64,000 bases of DNA from Hirundichthys speculiger. Its lineage: Eukaryota; Chordata; Actinopteri; Beloniformes; Exocoetidae. The position numbers and the translations under genes are program-made. Below the pieces are notes generated by a model, which worked only from the letters and a program-made list of their open reading frames with translations, searched no databases and was not told where the DNA came from. Below, one piece after another: positions 12,203 through 22,672 of this stretch (position 1 is the first letter of the stretch; every line of letters begins with the position of its first letter). The DNA lies in the NCBI GenBank assembly GCA_018398805.1, contig JAGFBZ010000866.1, positions 62,001 to 126,000 on the forward strand, given 5' to 3'.

Positions 12203-12226
12203 CTCTGAATGTGCTTTTTCCTCTGT
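12203..12226 (-). CDS. nav2: nav2 coding exon 13, 24 nt
   Basis: A 24-bp exon, phase 0 in and out, encoding TEEKAHSE. Mammalian NAV2 has the close TAEEKAHSEQ at the same place, joining the Ser-rich domain to the coiled coil. The acceptor is tctcttccag and the donor TCAGAG|gtaaga, both strong. Being frame-neutral it can be skipped. A roughly 760-bp foldback element ends about 185 bp downstream of its donor, at 12016. Confidence 0.85.
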
Positions 12227-12957
12227 CTGGAAGAGAAAATCAAACTTAGTTTAGTAAAATATGTTTGCTGTAGGACACGTTCAGTCACGTGCGCTCTGAA
12301 AATGAATTAGAATAAACAGCCCGAGAATCATTTCAGTACCAACAGGTGAGAAAGATGATAAATCAACCAGAGTTGAAAATAATCACTGGTATAAATGGAT
12401 TAAAATTAGATTCAAGTAAAAGAGAAAAAGAAATATAAATGTATATTGACTGGGGATGAAGATGAAAATCATCTCAAAAACTAAATGTGAAGTGATTTAT
12501 ACCGACCACAGAACAAAGCGGTTCATTCAAGCTCAGGGGATAAAATCATTCATTCAGGTCTCTCAGTTTTCAAGCTGCGATAAACAGACAGAAATGAATT
12601 TGCTGCCTCACAGAATATGAATACTGATTGATTAGAAAGCCAACAGCTGTCCAGAGTCTTATCTGCTGAAGTTACTTTGGGGGATTTGTAGCTGTGGAAA
12701 GTTAGGATTTTGCCTCCAGGATAGAGATTAAACAGAGAAAGAGAGGTGTGATGGACAGCACATGTAGGAGACGGACCTAATGTTTCAATATCTTAATGAC
12801 TTGAACTCATTTTTTTGATTACAACAAATTAATAAACTGTGATTCGACAGAGAGAAAGAGAGAAAGATAGATCAATTCATCAGACATCTAGCTCTATGTC
12901 CAATGAGTTGATGTTCCTCAACATCATGAGATTGAGCTTCCCTCCACCACTTCCTAC
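12227..12957. other. Intron between microexon and exon 13
   Basis: AT-rich intron; I see no repeat or gene in it apart from a short GAGA run near 12850. Confidence 0.6.
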
Positions 12958-12990
12958 CTCCGTGAGACTGACGTTTCTGCTCTTCCTCCT
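12958..12990 (-). CDS. nav2: Candidate 33-nt nav2 microexon (optional)
   Basis: A 33-bp open segment bounded by tgttttcag and GGAG|gtagga, phase 0 at both ends, lying between exons 11 and 13. It would insert RRKSRNVSLTE, a basic 11-residue peptide with a possible kinase site (RRKS), exactly before TEEKAHSE. It is multiple-of-3 and frame-neutral, as expected for a neuronal microexon in a neuronal gene. Seen: splice sites, phase and length. Inferred: that it is spliced. I do not recognise the peptide from mammalian NAV2, so it could also be a chance pair of splice-like sites. Confidence 0.5.
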
Positions 12991-13121
12991 CTGAAAACAA
13001 AGTACAGAGCTGAACCCGATATTAAAACATGAAGCCTGCAGCCCTGTTCTGTTAATTACAGCAACTAATAATCATAATAATACTCATCTGCTGCTTTTGA
13101 ACTTGCACCTGTAAGAATATT

Positions 13122-13486
13122 CAGTCATGGAAAAAATGATTAGACCACCTTGTTTTCTTCAGTTTCTTGTTCATTTTAATGCCTGGTACAACTAAAGGTA
13201 CATTTGTTTGGACAAACATAACGATAACCACAAAGATTGCTCATAAGAGTTTTATTTAAGAGCTGATATCTTACCATTTTCCATGGTTTTCTTGATTATA
13301 ACCTAAATCACTTAAGTTTTTACATCAATAGCTATGGCGTTGTACTGCCAAAAACACTGCTTTTATGCATTCAGTGTTTTCTTTTCTGTCTGTTTTAGTC
13401 ACATGATGACGTTTAGTGGTACCAGGTATTAAAATGAACAAGAAAGTGAAGAAAAAATGGTGGTCTAATAATTTTTTCCATGACTG
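13122..13486 (+). mobile_element. Tc1-type MITE, copy a
   Basis: Starts CAGTCATGGAAAAAATGATT and ends CCATGACTG, with terminal inverted repeats of about 70 bp or more that include TTCTTCAGTTTCTTGTTCAT. One of six near-identical copies of about 365-373 bp here; TA follows the right end. Non-coding; the small open frames inside it are shared by all copies. It lies in the intron just upstream of the microexon. Confidence 0.88.
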
Positions 13487-14522
13487 TATATTTTCTGATA
13501 ATGTTTGAATATTTGAAGATGAATATCTTCTTTTTGTGCTTATCTGCAACATGGCCTGTACATTCAACAGTTATCTTGTATTTCTGAGTCGTAGTTCTAA
13601 TACTTTAATATTTCTGGTAAGTGGTGCGTTATTGCTCTGCAAAAATGAGCAGTGGAGAACAGATTAATTGCAGCCGCTAATACTGTAATGTTGTAATTGT
13701 TCTAAAACAGTGAAAGCACTTTTTTTAATCTAATTTTTTCTTATTATGTGCAAAGTGCAGTTACTATGTGATTGTTCTTTATTTTTGAAAAACCTGTCAG
13801 AGGGAGTTACTCTGGTGACGATATACCTTTAAAACTGTTGAACGAAGTAGATTTTTTAAAATTTTTTTTGGAGGCGATAGGAAAGAATAGTCATGATATT
13901 TCAGTTTTTTTTCTTTTCCCAGCTACAGCTACATTTGACACATTGGGGTTGGGCGTCCTGGAAATCTTTCTTCCTCTTTAGGAGGACGTGGCAGAAAATG
14001 TTGGAGGTCATTCATGTAAGATTTCAGGCATAATATTTTTATTCAGACCTCTGAGGTCTGGAACATTATAGATATCTGTGGTATTTGTGGCGTTAAAAAA
14101 GCAAATATCATGATTAGTTTTCACTGATTCTGTCACCAGTCTGGTCTTTGCTTTATATATTTTCCTTACTTTTGGCTATGAGCTATAAAGATCACGTTGT
14201 CTTTACATTTTAAAACCCCTTCTATTACCATGCAGCTTGTGCAGCTTTAGGTTCATTTTACTTTTATTTAATTCTCTTTAAGCAGAGTCCGTTTTGTATC
14301 TAGCAGTCAAAAGAGAAGAGAGAGGACAAATATGACTTGTTTTGAGCTCTACAGCGAACCACCTGAAGCAAGAAGTTAACACATCAGAAATGAATTACCA
14401 CCATTTCCCGTGCATATATAATACTCTCTCTGAGTTTTATACATGCACTTTTTATATGACAGTGTGTAGGTCTACAGTTCTGTCATTGTTGGATGCGTTT
14501 CTGCTGCAAAAGAGCAACTTAC
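13487..14522. other. nav2 intron between exon 11 and MITE copy a
   Basis: T-rich intron. No gene, tandem repeat or recognisable element seen. Confidence 0.55.
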
Positions 14523-14575
14523 CGCCGAGTACAATGACGACGTGCTAGAGACCAGAGACAATGACGAGCCATGAA
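14523..14575 (-). CDS. nav2: nav2 coding exon 11, 53 nt
   Basis: A short exon of 53 bp, entered in phase 1 and left in phase 0. With the G carried from exon 10 it encodes VHGSSLSLVSSTSSLYSA. HGSSLSLVSSTSSLYS is shared by the navigators I know, so the call is firm although no long open frame marks it. The acceptor is gtctcacag and the donor TCGGCG|gtaagtt, a strong GTAAGT site. It ends in phase 0, which lets the next exon be either the 33-nt microexon or the 24-nt exon without a frame change. Confidence 0.88.
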
Positions 14576-14757
14576 CTGTGAGACAGAGAGACAAGAAAAT
14601 ATTTCATTATAAAATCTGGGCATGATGCTTCCTAAAGGTCAACCGTTAAAACAGCTTTGACTGAGTGTTTTAGACTTGTTTTAAATATTAGTTTACTTTT
14701 TATCATACACAGAACTGATTGCATTGTTGGCTAATCAGCACTTGTTTGTTATCCATA

Positions 14758-16099
14758 CACTGCAAAAACTCAAAATCTTACCAAGTATATTTTTCTAATT
14801 TCTAGTCAAAATATCTCATCACACTTAATATAAGACACAATCACCTAAAGAGTAACATTTCAGTGAGATACAGGAACTTGTTTTTAGACGGTGCATCTTG
14901 AATATCTTGTTAAGTGAAACAGTCTTGAAAACATCTTGTTTTGAGTCGTATCTCAGATGAAACAAGTTTTTTTGACATGTCATAAGATTTTTAAGCTAAT
15001 TTCAGGATCTTGTCAGGCTTAAATATTAGGGCTGGGCAACGATTAAAATTTTTAATCGCGATTAATCGCATTATTTCCCTGATTAATCGCAATTAATCGC
15101 ATTGTATAAAATCAAATAATGAATTCAAAAGTAATGTAAAATCCACTTTTATTTAAATGTTCTGCTGCCATATGAACTAAAGTGCCATAACATTTGTTGT
15201 TCAAACACTTTTAACATCAGCACTTGTCAGTGACACATATTTAGTTTAATCTCATCTTAAAAAATGTAAAATATAATAAAGCTTATTGCCACTGCCAGGA
15301 CATTAATGTCATCCTGTTTTTATAAAAAATTAAAAAAAAGATTGTGGCTCAGCAGAATCATAACATTAAAACAGGTAATCTCTCTCAGAAACTTTTAAAT
15401 CAAATCAAAAATTAAAAAGTGACATTTTAATATGTTTTTCGTTTTTTAATCTAACAAAAAAAAAAAAAGAGGAAAAAATGCCTGTTTTTTTTTTTTTTAA
15501 ATATTTCAATTTTAGACTTGGATCAAAAATACGAAATGAAAAAAATGGTCCACAGAACTGAATTTGTTTTATAATCAATGACTGGACTTTCTGTTGTCAT
15601 TACACATCTGTGCCACTAGATGGAGCCGCACTGCAGTAACCAGTAAGTGAACAGATCTGATGTAACATGGAGGAATGACGCGAAAGTTTTGTTGCAGTCC
15701 AGAATTTTCTTTTTCAGACAGAATTGTTAATATTGCTACCTGAGTTGCTACCTGAACTGTTAAGTACACAGATTTTTATCGTTCTTCATGTCTGTTCTAG
15801 GTTTTTTTCGCATGTTTACCTGCCAATTATCTTCCGGTTCTGCAGCAGCCAGTATTTGACTTTTCAAAACAAAAGCATGTGATCAACGTGCGTTAACGCG
15901 CGTTAAAATAGTTGTCGGCGGTTAATAAATGAATGCGTTAACTTGCCCAGCCCTATTAAATATATTGTCTTATTTCAAGAAATCTTATTAAGCGAATTTT
16001 CACTTGTTCCATTGGCAATTTTTTTTTGCTTATTACAAGCAAAAAATATCTTCTATTAAATTTTTTTTACTCATTTTTTGAGTGGCCTTTTTTCCAGTG
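14758..16099. mobile_element. CACTGCAAAAA-ended element, split by a hAT
   Basis: Left end CACTGCAAAAACTCAAAATC, right end TTTTTTCCAGTG, TA on both sides. Sequence matches the foldback at 20284-20689 on the left (ttaccaagtatatttttct) and in the ttcacttgttccattggca block on the right. The middle is interrupted by the hAT at 15027-15955. Class uncertain. Confidence 0.7.
15027..15955. mobile_element. hAT element (TAGGGCTGGGC ends), nested
   Basis: Ends TAGGGCTGGGCAACGATTA and TTAACTTGCCCAGCCCTA with an exact 8-bp duplication TTAAATAT (15019-15026 and 15956-15963). AATCGCGATTAATCG-type palindromes sit near the left end. No transposase frame. Inserted into the element at 14758-16099, so it is the younger of the two. 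Confidence 0.88.
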
Positions 16100-16126
16100 T
16101 AAGATAAGCTACATATGACAAGAAAT

Positions 16127-16761
16127 TAGTGCGATATGGAAAAAATCATATATCACGATATGGACTATTTTATATCACGATAACGATATATATCACGATA
16201 TACCATAATAAAGTATGTTTTCAGTTATTCTCTGAAAAGTTTGACAAAAATTTCATTGCTTACTTTTCAACTTTATTTTGAAAGGACATTTAGCTGAACT
16301 GTCACAAACATACATTTTAGTGCAGCAAAAACAGGTAGGTACAGAGGTACAGTAGCTTTCACATTTTTTTAAAGTTTCTGAGAGGAAAAACACATTTTTG
16401 CACTGAAGTTCAGCTATAAAAAATAAACACAAATTATTTTTCAACTTTCTGAAATCTGTAACCTTGTAGTGCAAAGTTTGCAAACCAATATAAAGTGTCT
16501 AAAGTAAACATCAGGGTAGAAGAGAACTCTGTTTAAGGCATTAACCATGAATAAAAGTGCAAACATAAAAGGCTACTTTGTAGAAGTAGATATGATTCTA
16601 TCAAATTTATCGTTGCAGGTTATTTAATTACATATTTGCTGTAATAATTGATAAAATTAGGTTAGAAACGATAGAAACGATAGAAACGATAGAAGAGAAA
16701 TGGCACGATATACACTTTTATATCGTCCCCATGATATGTATCGTCATATTACCCAGCACTG
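16127..16761 (-). mobile_element. hAT MITE, copy 2 (inverted)
   Basis: Same family as 5849-6480, in reverse orientation, with exact 8-bp duplication CAAGAAAT (16119-16126 and 16762-16769). The first end has lost a few bases (TAGTGCGATATGG) and the second ends CAGCACTG. The interior matches copy 1 over most of its length, including gttcagctataaaaaataaa. Confidence 0.88.
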
Positions 16762-16873
16762 CAAGAAATATAAAAAAAAGACATCATCCAGACTGATAAA
16801 TGTTGGTTTCTCATCAGAAACGTTGGTTCATGTTTGTTTGAAAAGCGACGGCGTCCCCTGAAGTGTGTCTAAC

Positions 16874-17068
16874 CTTCATCGGTGCTGTCTCTGAAGGAAC
16901 CGGAGCGGCTGATGGCCCGAGGTCGCTCCTCCAGGGAGGTGGCGCTGCCACCCAGTGGGTGACCTTCGCCGTACAGGTCGAAGGAGTCCTGGGCAGGTAT
17001 GCTGTTGGAGCGGCTCATTGTGCTGCTGCCTGCTGGGAGGTTGTACTGGCTGATGTTGGTTGGGCTCA
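16874..17068 (-). CDS. nav2: nav2 coding exon 10
   Basis: 195 bp, entered in phase 1 and left in phase 1. It encodes SPTNISQYNLPAGSSTM, SRSNSIPAQDSFDLYGEG and GSATSLEERPRAISRSGS, then FRDSTDE. This is one of the most diagnostic NAV2 stretches. NSIP resembles the SxIP plus-end (EB-protein) docking motif but has Asn at the first position, so EB binding through it is only a suggestion. The acceptor is tctcgtgcag and the donor GATGAAG|gttagac. Confidence 0.92.
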
Positions 17069-17204
17069 CTGCACGAGATTAAAAAGCTATCAGACCGAGG
17101 ATCTACTTAGATGATTTCCTTCTTTTACAAACAAAGATAACATGATAAAATCATCTTCTTGTAGTGGGTATTTTCATTATTACATCATTATTAGATATTA
17201 GCCT

Positions 17205-18180
17205 AATCATCAATCAATCATCATACTTTATTTATAGAGCACTTTTCATGCAGACAGGAGCAGCTCAAAGTGCTTTACATAAAAACAATACAGGAAACAA
17301 TAAACACAAATGACACCCCCCCCCCCCCCCCCCCCCCCCATACACACACACACACATATAAAAACATAGAATTTAAGATTTGTGAGGAAGAATGGTGAGG
17401 AAACGCCATCTCACACTCGCTACTTTGAAGTGGGGAAACACCTGAGAGAAGATACTTGATAAGATAACTATATTGCCTAAAATTTGGTAAATATCTAAAA
17501 AAAACTTAAATAATAAAATAGATAAAATTCAGTTAAATGCCCAACTTACAATGTAAAATTAGTCAAAATAAATAAATAAATAAAAAATAGAATAAAAAAT
17601 AAAATAAGATAAAATAAATAAAATTCAATTAAAACTAGTCTAAGAGAGAGTGAAAGATACAATGAATAAATTAGATTCAGTTAAGACCCAGACTAAGAAG
17701 TTAAGATAATAAAATAAAAATTAGGCTAAAAACACAATAAATATGTAAGATTTAGTTAAAAGCTAGACTAAAAAGGTAGGTGTTGAGTTTACTTTTAAAC
17801 ATGTTCACAGTTTCTATCTTCCTCAGGTCCTCAGGTGAGCTGTTCCATAAACGTGGGCCATAATGGTAAAAAGAGGCCTCGCCATATGTTTTAGTTAAAA
17901 CTTTTGGAGTAATTAAAAGGCCACTGCCTGAAGACCTGAGATTTCTAGAGGGCACATATGATAAAAGCAAATCAGATAAATAGTTGGGACCATGACCATT
18001 AAGAGCTTTAAAAACCATTAAGAGGATCTTAAAATCGATTCTGAAGCACACAGGTAACCAGTGCAGAGCTTTTAAAATTGGTGTGATGTGTGTTTTTCTC
18101 TTTCTGGTCCTTGTCAAAACTCGTGCAGCAGAGTTTTGAAGATGCTGTAGTGGAGTAATGCTTTTTTATTAGCCTAATAT
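17205..18180 (-). mobile_element. 5'-truncated non-LTR retrotransposon, RT C-terminus
   Basis: Minus strand, intact 121-codon frame at 17752-18117. It contains TPILKALHWLPVCFRIDFK, LLMVFKALNGHGPNYLSDLL, SGLLITPKVLTKTYGEA and RLWNSSPEDLRK, the conserved C-terminus of fish L2/Rex-type LINE polymerases. It lacks the catalytic domain. The 3' region toward 17205 includes a 24-C run (17316-17339) and an atagagcacttttcatgca tail. It sits in the nav2 intron in the same sense as the gene. Clade not certain. Confidence 0.8.
17316..17339. repeat. Poly-C run, 24 nt
   Basis: Uninterrupted C homopolymer inside the LINE 3' region, followed by a short CA repeat. Confidence 0.9.
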
Positions 18181-18368
18181 CCTCTAAGATCAAATATTTA
18201 TAGCCAAGTTTTTACACACACGCAGGCTTAAAAAAGATGGTGCTAACTTTTGCACATGACTTTTGCCTGTATTGCGTAAACATCCCTTTCATGTTCCCGT
18301 GTTCACAGTCATTTTGTCTGACAATATATAATGTATTTAAAGATTTAGTTGAGTGTCTTTCGACTAAC

Positions 18369-18526
18369 ATAGGTTGGAGTAGTGGTATTTTCCAGTGCTG
18401 GTGGAGGAAGCTCCAGGAGGAGACAGTGGCGACTGGCTGCCGGTGTCCTGAAGTCCTCCTGTTGAGTGTGATCTTAGCCACTCCTTCCCTTCTTCATGGG
18501 ACGTCTGGCGGGAGGACGGTGGGTAC
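18369..18526 (-). CDS. nav2: nav2 coding exon 9
   Basis: 158 bp, entered in phase 2 and left in phase 1. It encodes RYPPSSRQTSHEEGKEWLRS, then HSTGGLQDTGSQSPLSPP and STSTGKYHYSNL. EGKEWLRSHSTGGLQD is a near-invariant navigator motif. The acceptor is ggccctcag. The donor, ACCTAT|gttagtc, is a weak site; the choice rests on the phase, which must supply one base (T) to make Leu with the TG that opens exon 10. Confidence 0.88.
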
Positions 18527-20283
18527 CTGAGGGCCACAAAAACGCTGTCAACTCACAGAAAATGAGAGATTTTCAAAGGCTCATGCAGTAAAACTCAGTG
18601 GTAATGAAAATGATGCGTAATCGACGCATATGAGCAGATGTCATAACGAACATGCGATGTTATCACTCAGATGTTCATATGCATGCATGCACCTGCACTT
18701 ATCTACACAAAAAACAAAAAAAAAGTTATCTATATAAAGACATGCAAGAGTTCAAGATGCATGCGTTGTCAGTAACTGAATAAAACCTGTCTTTGTTTCC
18801 AAAAAGCTAAAGATGATACATGTTTTCAGTATTTTATACAAAAATGCGTTTTTATTCCCCATTTTATTTTACAAATCATAAGTGTACCAAAGGTCCGAGT
18901 CTGCTGAACGTTGTCAAGGGTTTTTCAAAGTTAAACAAGGGTTTCAATTTGCCTTCTTAGCAACACCCTTAGCTTTCTTAGTGTTTCTTGATCTTCCAGA
19001 CTACAACTTGTACAACTTGACTACAAATGGCTTTTCCAAAATACTCTGCTATCTTCTTAAATCCTTTTCCTTCTTCTCCTTCTAGAGGGTTCCTTTGCTG
19101 CCGATTGTTTTGAAAAGGCTCAGAGCTTTCATAAGCTTCAAAATTAGCATCACATGGCCTTTTCTCGCAACGACTGAACAAGCATTAAGCTAACGAGGCT
19201 GATCAAGGCACGCGGCTCTGAGGGATCAACTCTTTTGGGGTGGCCAGACATTAGCATGGTTTATTTTGTGTGTTTTGGCCATTTGCTCGTCCCTCATTGC
19301 GTGCGCCCGAACTTTTGCAACACACCCATCTACCCCTAACACACATACGCACACACACCCACCCAAACGCACACACACACACGCAGAGCTGTTCATCTCT
19401 TCTTCTCCAGACTCCAAAGTGACTCGGCAGCAGAAAGCCCTCTTATCGCTAACGTGACAATCGGCCATATTTAATCCTCTGAGGAGGATAATTGAGTTTG
19501 CACTCATCCCTTTTCAGCAGCGTCTTCCTTCCAACACCCCCATTACTACGCTCGTCACATCTGACCCCGCTCTGCTCGTCCTCCTGTGCTTCCTATTCTC
19601 TTCACGAGCAAATGGACGTCTGTGAAGGTAATGAACGGAGTGACACTGCGGCATGAAAAGGAACAGGCTGAATTATCCCAGAATCACTGTTTGTCTCGTT
19701 GTACACGGTCCGAATTAAATCCCCATAAAGAAGCCCGGCCCACTTGTTTACAGAGCGTCACACTGGGGTTAGCAAGAGCAGCTTAAGCAAAGCTCCTCTT
19801 GTAAGAAATCTAACGATGTAGGAAAAAAGACGCAGGATCTTTGCGATGTGGTAGAGAGCAACACACCCAACATGCAGATGCTAATACGTTCCAGCTAGCA
19901 TGTCCCAATCACCGGCTCAGCATCACCGTGCAGAGGTTTTGTTGTGTATTTCTGATCTTTCTGTCTCAGGTGAATTTATAACATCCGTGTTACTCCATCA
20001 GCTAAGAGTAAAAAAAAGGCTGCTGGCACGTTTGTATGATTTCCAGGAGCTGAGAGAGAACAGCTCGGTTATAGCGGGTGAATTCAAGACGTTTTAAATA
20101 GAAACCGAATAAACTTTTGTTATGCACAAGGAAGAAGAGAGACACACAGATGCTCAATCATCTAAGATAGCAACCATCAGTTTTTGTTCTAAGAGACAAA
20201 AAAACTAATTTGGCTAATTTAGACAAAATCATTTAAACTATTACCAATCATCCATCCATTTACCGATTACTTTCAGCTATATA
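18527..20283. other. nav2 intron between exons 8 and 9, left part
   Basis: No gene or transposon recognised. A broken CA-rich stretch lies at 19335-19383. Small open frames here have no family resemblance that I recognise. Confidence 0.55.
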
Positions 20284-20689
20284 CACTGCAAAAACTCAAA
20301 ATCTTACCAAGTGTATTTTTCTCATTTCTAGTCAAAAATATCTCATCACACTTAATATAAGACAAAATCACCTAAAGAGTAACATTTCAGTGAGATATAG
20401 GAGCTTGTTTTTAGACTTTTTTAGACTGAATTAAGCGAATTTTCACTTGTTCCATTGGCAGATTTTTTGCTTATTACAAGCAAAAAATATCTTGTATTAA
20501 GTCTGTTTTAACTGCCAATGGAACAAGTGAAAATTTGCTTAATTCAGTCTAAAAAAGTCTAAAAACAAGCTCCTATATCTCACTGAAATGTTACTCTTTA
20601 GGTGATTTTGTCTTATATTAAGTGTGATGAGATATTTTTGACTAGAAATGATAAAAATACACTTGGTAAGATTTTGAGTTTTTGCAGTG
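20284..20689. repeat. 406-bp near-perfect foldback element
   Basis: Arms 20284-20460 and 20513-20689 are 177 bp each and reverse-complementary with about two mismatches by eye. The ends are CACTGCAAAAACTC and GAGTTTTTGCAGTG, with TA outside. The 52-bp loop itself holds ttttttgcttattacaagca, a smaller hairpin. Same family as 14758-16099. Confidence 0.92.
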
Positions 20690-21054
20690 TAGTGGGATCA
20701 CATATTCCAAAATCACTTTAACATTCTCTGAAACATCAGTCAGTGTTTAATAATAATCAGTAATATAGCATATTTGATGTTTCTTAGGTGTTAAAGTCTA
20801 GTTAACATGAAGAACTATATTTATTTAAATGCCATTATTTGGATGTTTAAAGTAGTTTAACAGATCAATGTGTTCCTCTCACAAGCCCTCAAGAACCTCT
20901 AGGAATATTTAGTTGAGAATAACTGCAGTAGATGGTGACATGTGCATATTTAAGAGTATGTTTGACATCCGAGTGATTGCTTTCATGCAAATGTGTAGTC
21001 AGGATCAATGAACACAACAGCTGATAATGAGTCGTAGCTACAAATGTGCTGTAC

Positions 21055-21096
21055 CTCAATCCCTTTTTGGGAAGCGTATTTCTGTCAAGAGGCATG
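21055..21096 (-). CDS. nav2: nav2 coding exon 8, 42 nt
   Basis: A 42-bp exon, phase 2 in and out, encoding GMPLDRNTLPKKGLR with its junction residues. The motif LDRNTLPKKGLRY is shared by navigators, so this short exon is well supported despite its length. The acceptor is gtttttaacag and the donor TTGAG|gtacagc, which is weaker at +4 and +5 than its neighbours. Skipping it would keep the frame, since 42 is a multiple of 3 and the phases match, so regulated inclusion is possible. Confidence 0.88.
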
Positions 21097-21727
21097 CTGT
21101 TAAAAACACAGAGGATGAGCTGATTAGATGAACACCAGAAAACACTCGTTTTTATGATACACACAAAAAAAAAAAAAAAAAAAAAACTGGTCACATTTTG
21201 CAAACTTGACTTTAGACACAAAACACATAAAATGGAAACACATTAAGATACTGGTTATGCATTTCAGTATAACTGACAACATATAGAAATACGGGCATTA
21301 TTGAAGTTGATTGTTTCATTTTTGAGACGTTCAGAAATAGATATAAGGGCGAATGAAAGTGCACGCTACTTCTGTGTTCTGTGATGTATCGCATGCACAG
21401 TCTGTGGACAAAACAATGGACACACTTAAACAGATGTCTCATGGGTTTGTGTGTCTGAAATGATCTGAATTTATTGCTTTTTGGCTTTAATTGATTCTTG
21501 ACATTACTTTTTGAAGTACCAAAGCCATATAAGAAAAAAATATGTGCTTTATGAGTGATTTTTTTTTTTTTTTAAATCATTGGTATTATTATTCACTATA
21601 ATTATCTAGGCTTCTTCTGCATTGTATTTCTATGTGTTAGGGGGAGGGGGGGGGATACATTTTTTTGTCTCTGTTCTCAAATGAAACAATGAATACGATT
21701 GTTTCTAATCGTATTCTTTTTACTCAC
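21097..21727. other. Short intron between exons 7 and 8
   Basis: Holds an A-run near 21165-21186 and a G-run near 21640-21653. Nothing else seen. Confidence 0.55.
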
Positions 21728-22153
21728 CCCTCAGACAGGGTGGACTTGACACTGCCGGTTCGTGTAACCTTGGGCCCATGGTGGCCAAGAGGCATATCAA
21801 TGGACTCAGAGCTGGTGTGCAGACTGGTCATGCTTTGGCAGCTCAGCGTGTCCTTGCTGCCGGCTGACGAGCTACAGGCAGGCCACGGCCGAGCGTTGGA
21901 GGGCAGGGAGAGGCCCGAGGCTGGGCTGGAAGCCAGGGAGTCGGTGCACAGGTCTGGGGTTTTACCGTACAGCGGGCTGCTGCCACCGCTCAGGCCACCA
22001 GCGCTACCGAGGCTCCCTGTGCCCGAGGAGGGGGAGTCCAGACTGGCCTGCCTCGCCAGCGTGCCGTGGGGGCTGCCCAGTAATGACGGGCACTTGCCGG
22101 AGTCCGGCGTGCCCGGAGAGCTGGCCTTGCTGCTGGCTTTCGTACCAAACAAT
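21728..22153 (-). CDS. nav2: nav2 coding exon 7
   Basis: 426 bp, phase 2 in and out. It encodes RLFGTKASSKASSPGTP, TLARQASLDSPSSGTG, SLGSAGGLSGGSSPLYG, QSMTSLHTSSESIDMPL and RTGSVKSTLSEG. The acceptor is accccccag and the donor GAGGG|gtgagta. The stretch after SIDMPLGHHG looks shorter than the mammalian protein as I recall it, going directly to TRTGSVKSTLSE. A 166-codon open frame on the plus strand over the same bases is an antisense shadow. The exon is followed after about 630 bp by the 42-nt exon 8. Confidence 0.92.
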
Positions 22154-22306
22154 CTGGGGGGGTAGAGAGGTGGGTGCAGTCATTTAGAAATGCTCAAAGG
22201 ACAAGTGATGAGCATCTGCAAGCTCCATGCTGGAAAATGAAGGACTTTTGTGTACTTTAGGCTGAGAAAATGGATCACGTTACGGTCATCTCAAGGGTTC
22301 AATGTA

Positions 22307-22672
22307 CAGTCATGGAAAAAATGATTAGACCACCATTTTTTCTTCAGTTTCTTGTTCATTTTAATACCTGGTACCACTAAATGTCATCATGTGACTAAAA
22401 CAGACAGAAAAGAAAACACTGAACGCATAAAAGCAGTGTTTTTGGCAGTACAACGCCATAGCTATTGATGTAAAAACTTAAGTGATTTAGGTTATAATCA
22501 AGAAAACCATGGAAAATGGTAAGATATCAGCTCTTAAATAAAACTCTTATGAGCAATCTTTGTGGTTATCGTTATGTTTGTCCTAACAAATGTACCTTTA
22601 GTTGTACCAGGCATTAAAATGAACAAGAAACTGAAGAAAACAAGCGTGGTCTAATAATTTTTTCCATGACTG
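22307..22672 (-). mobile_element. Tc1-type MITE, copy b
   Basis: Same 366-bp family as copy a but reversed, judged from the asymmetric interior (gttatcgttatgtttgtcct). TA precedes the left end. Inserted in the nav2 intron after exon 6. Confidence 0.88.

Noticed and set aside
21665..22165. 166-codon plus-strand open frame
   Set aside because: Runs antisense over nav2 exon 7, which has motif support on the minus strand; the frame comes from GC-rich coding composition.
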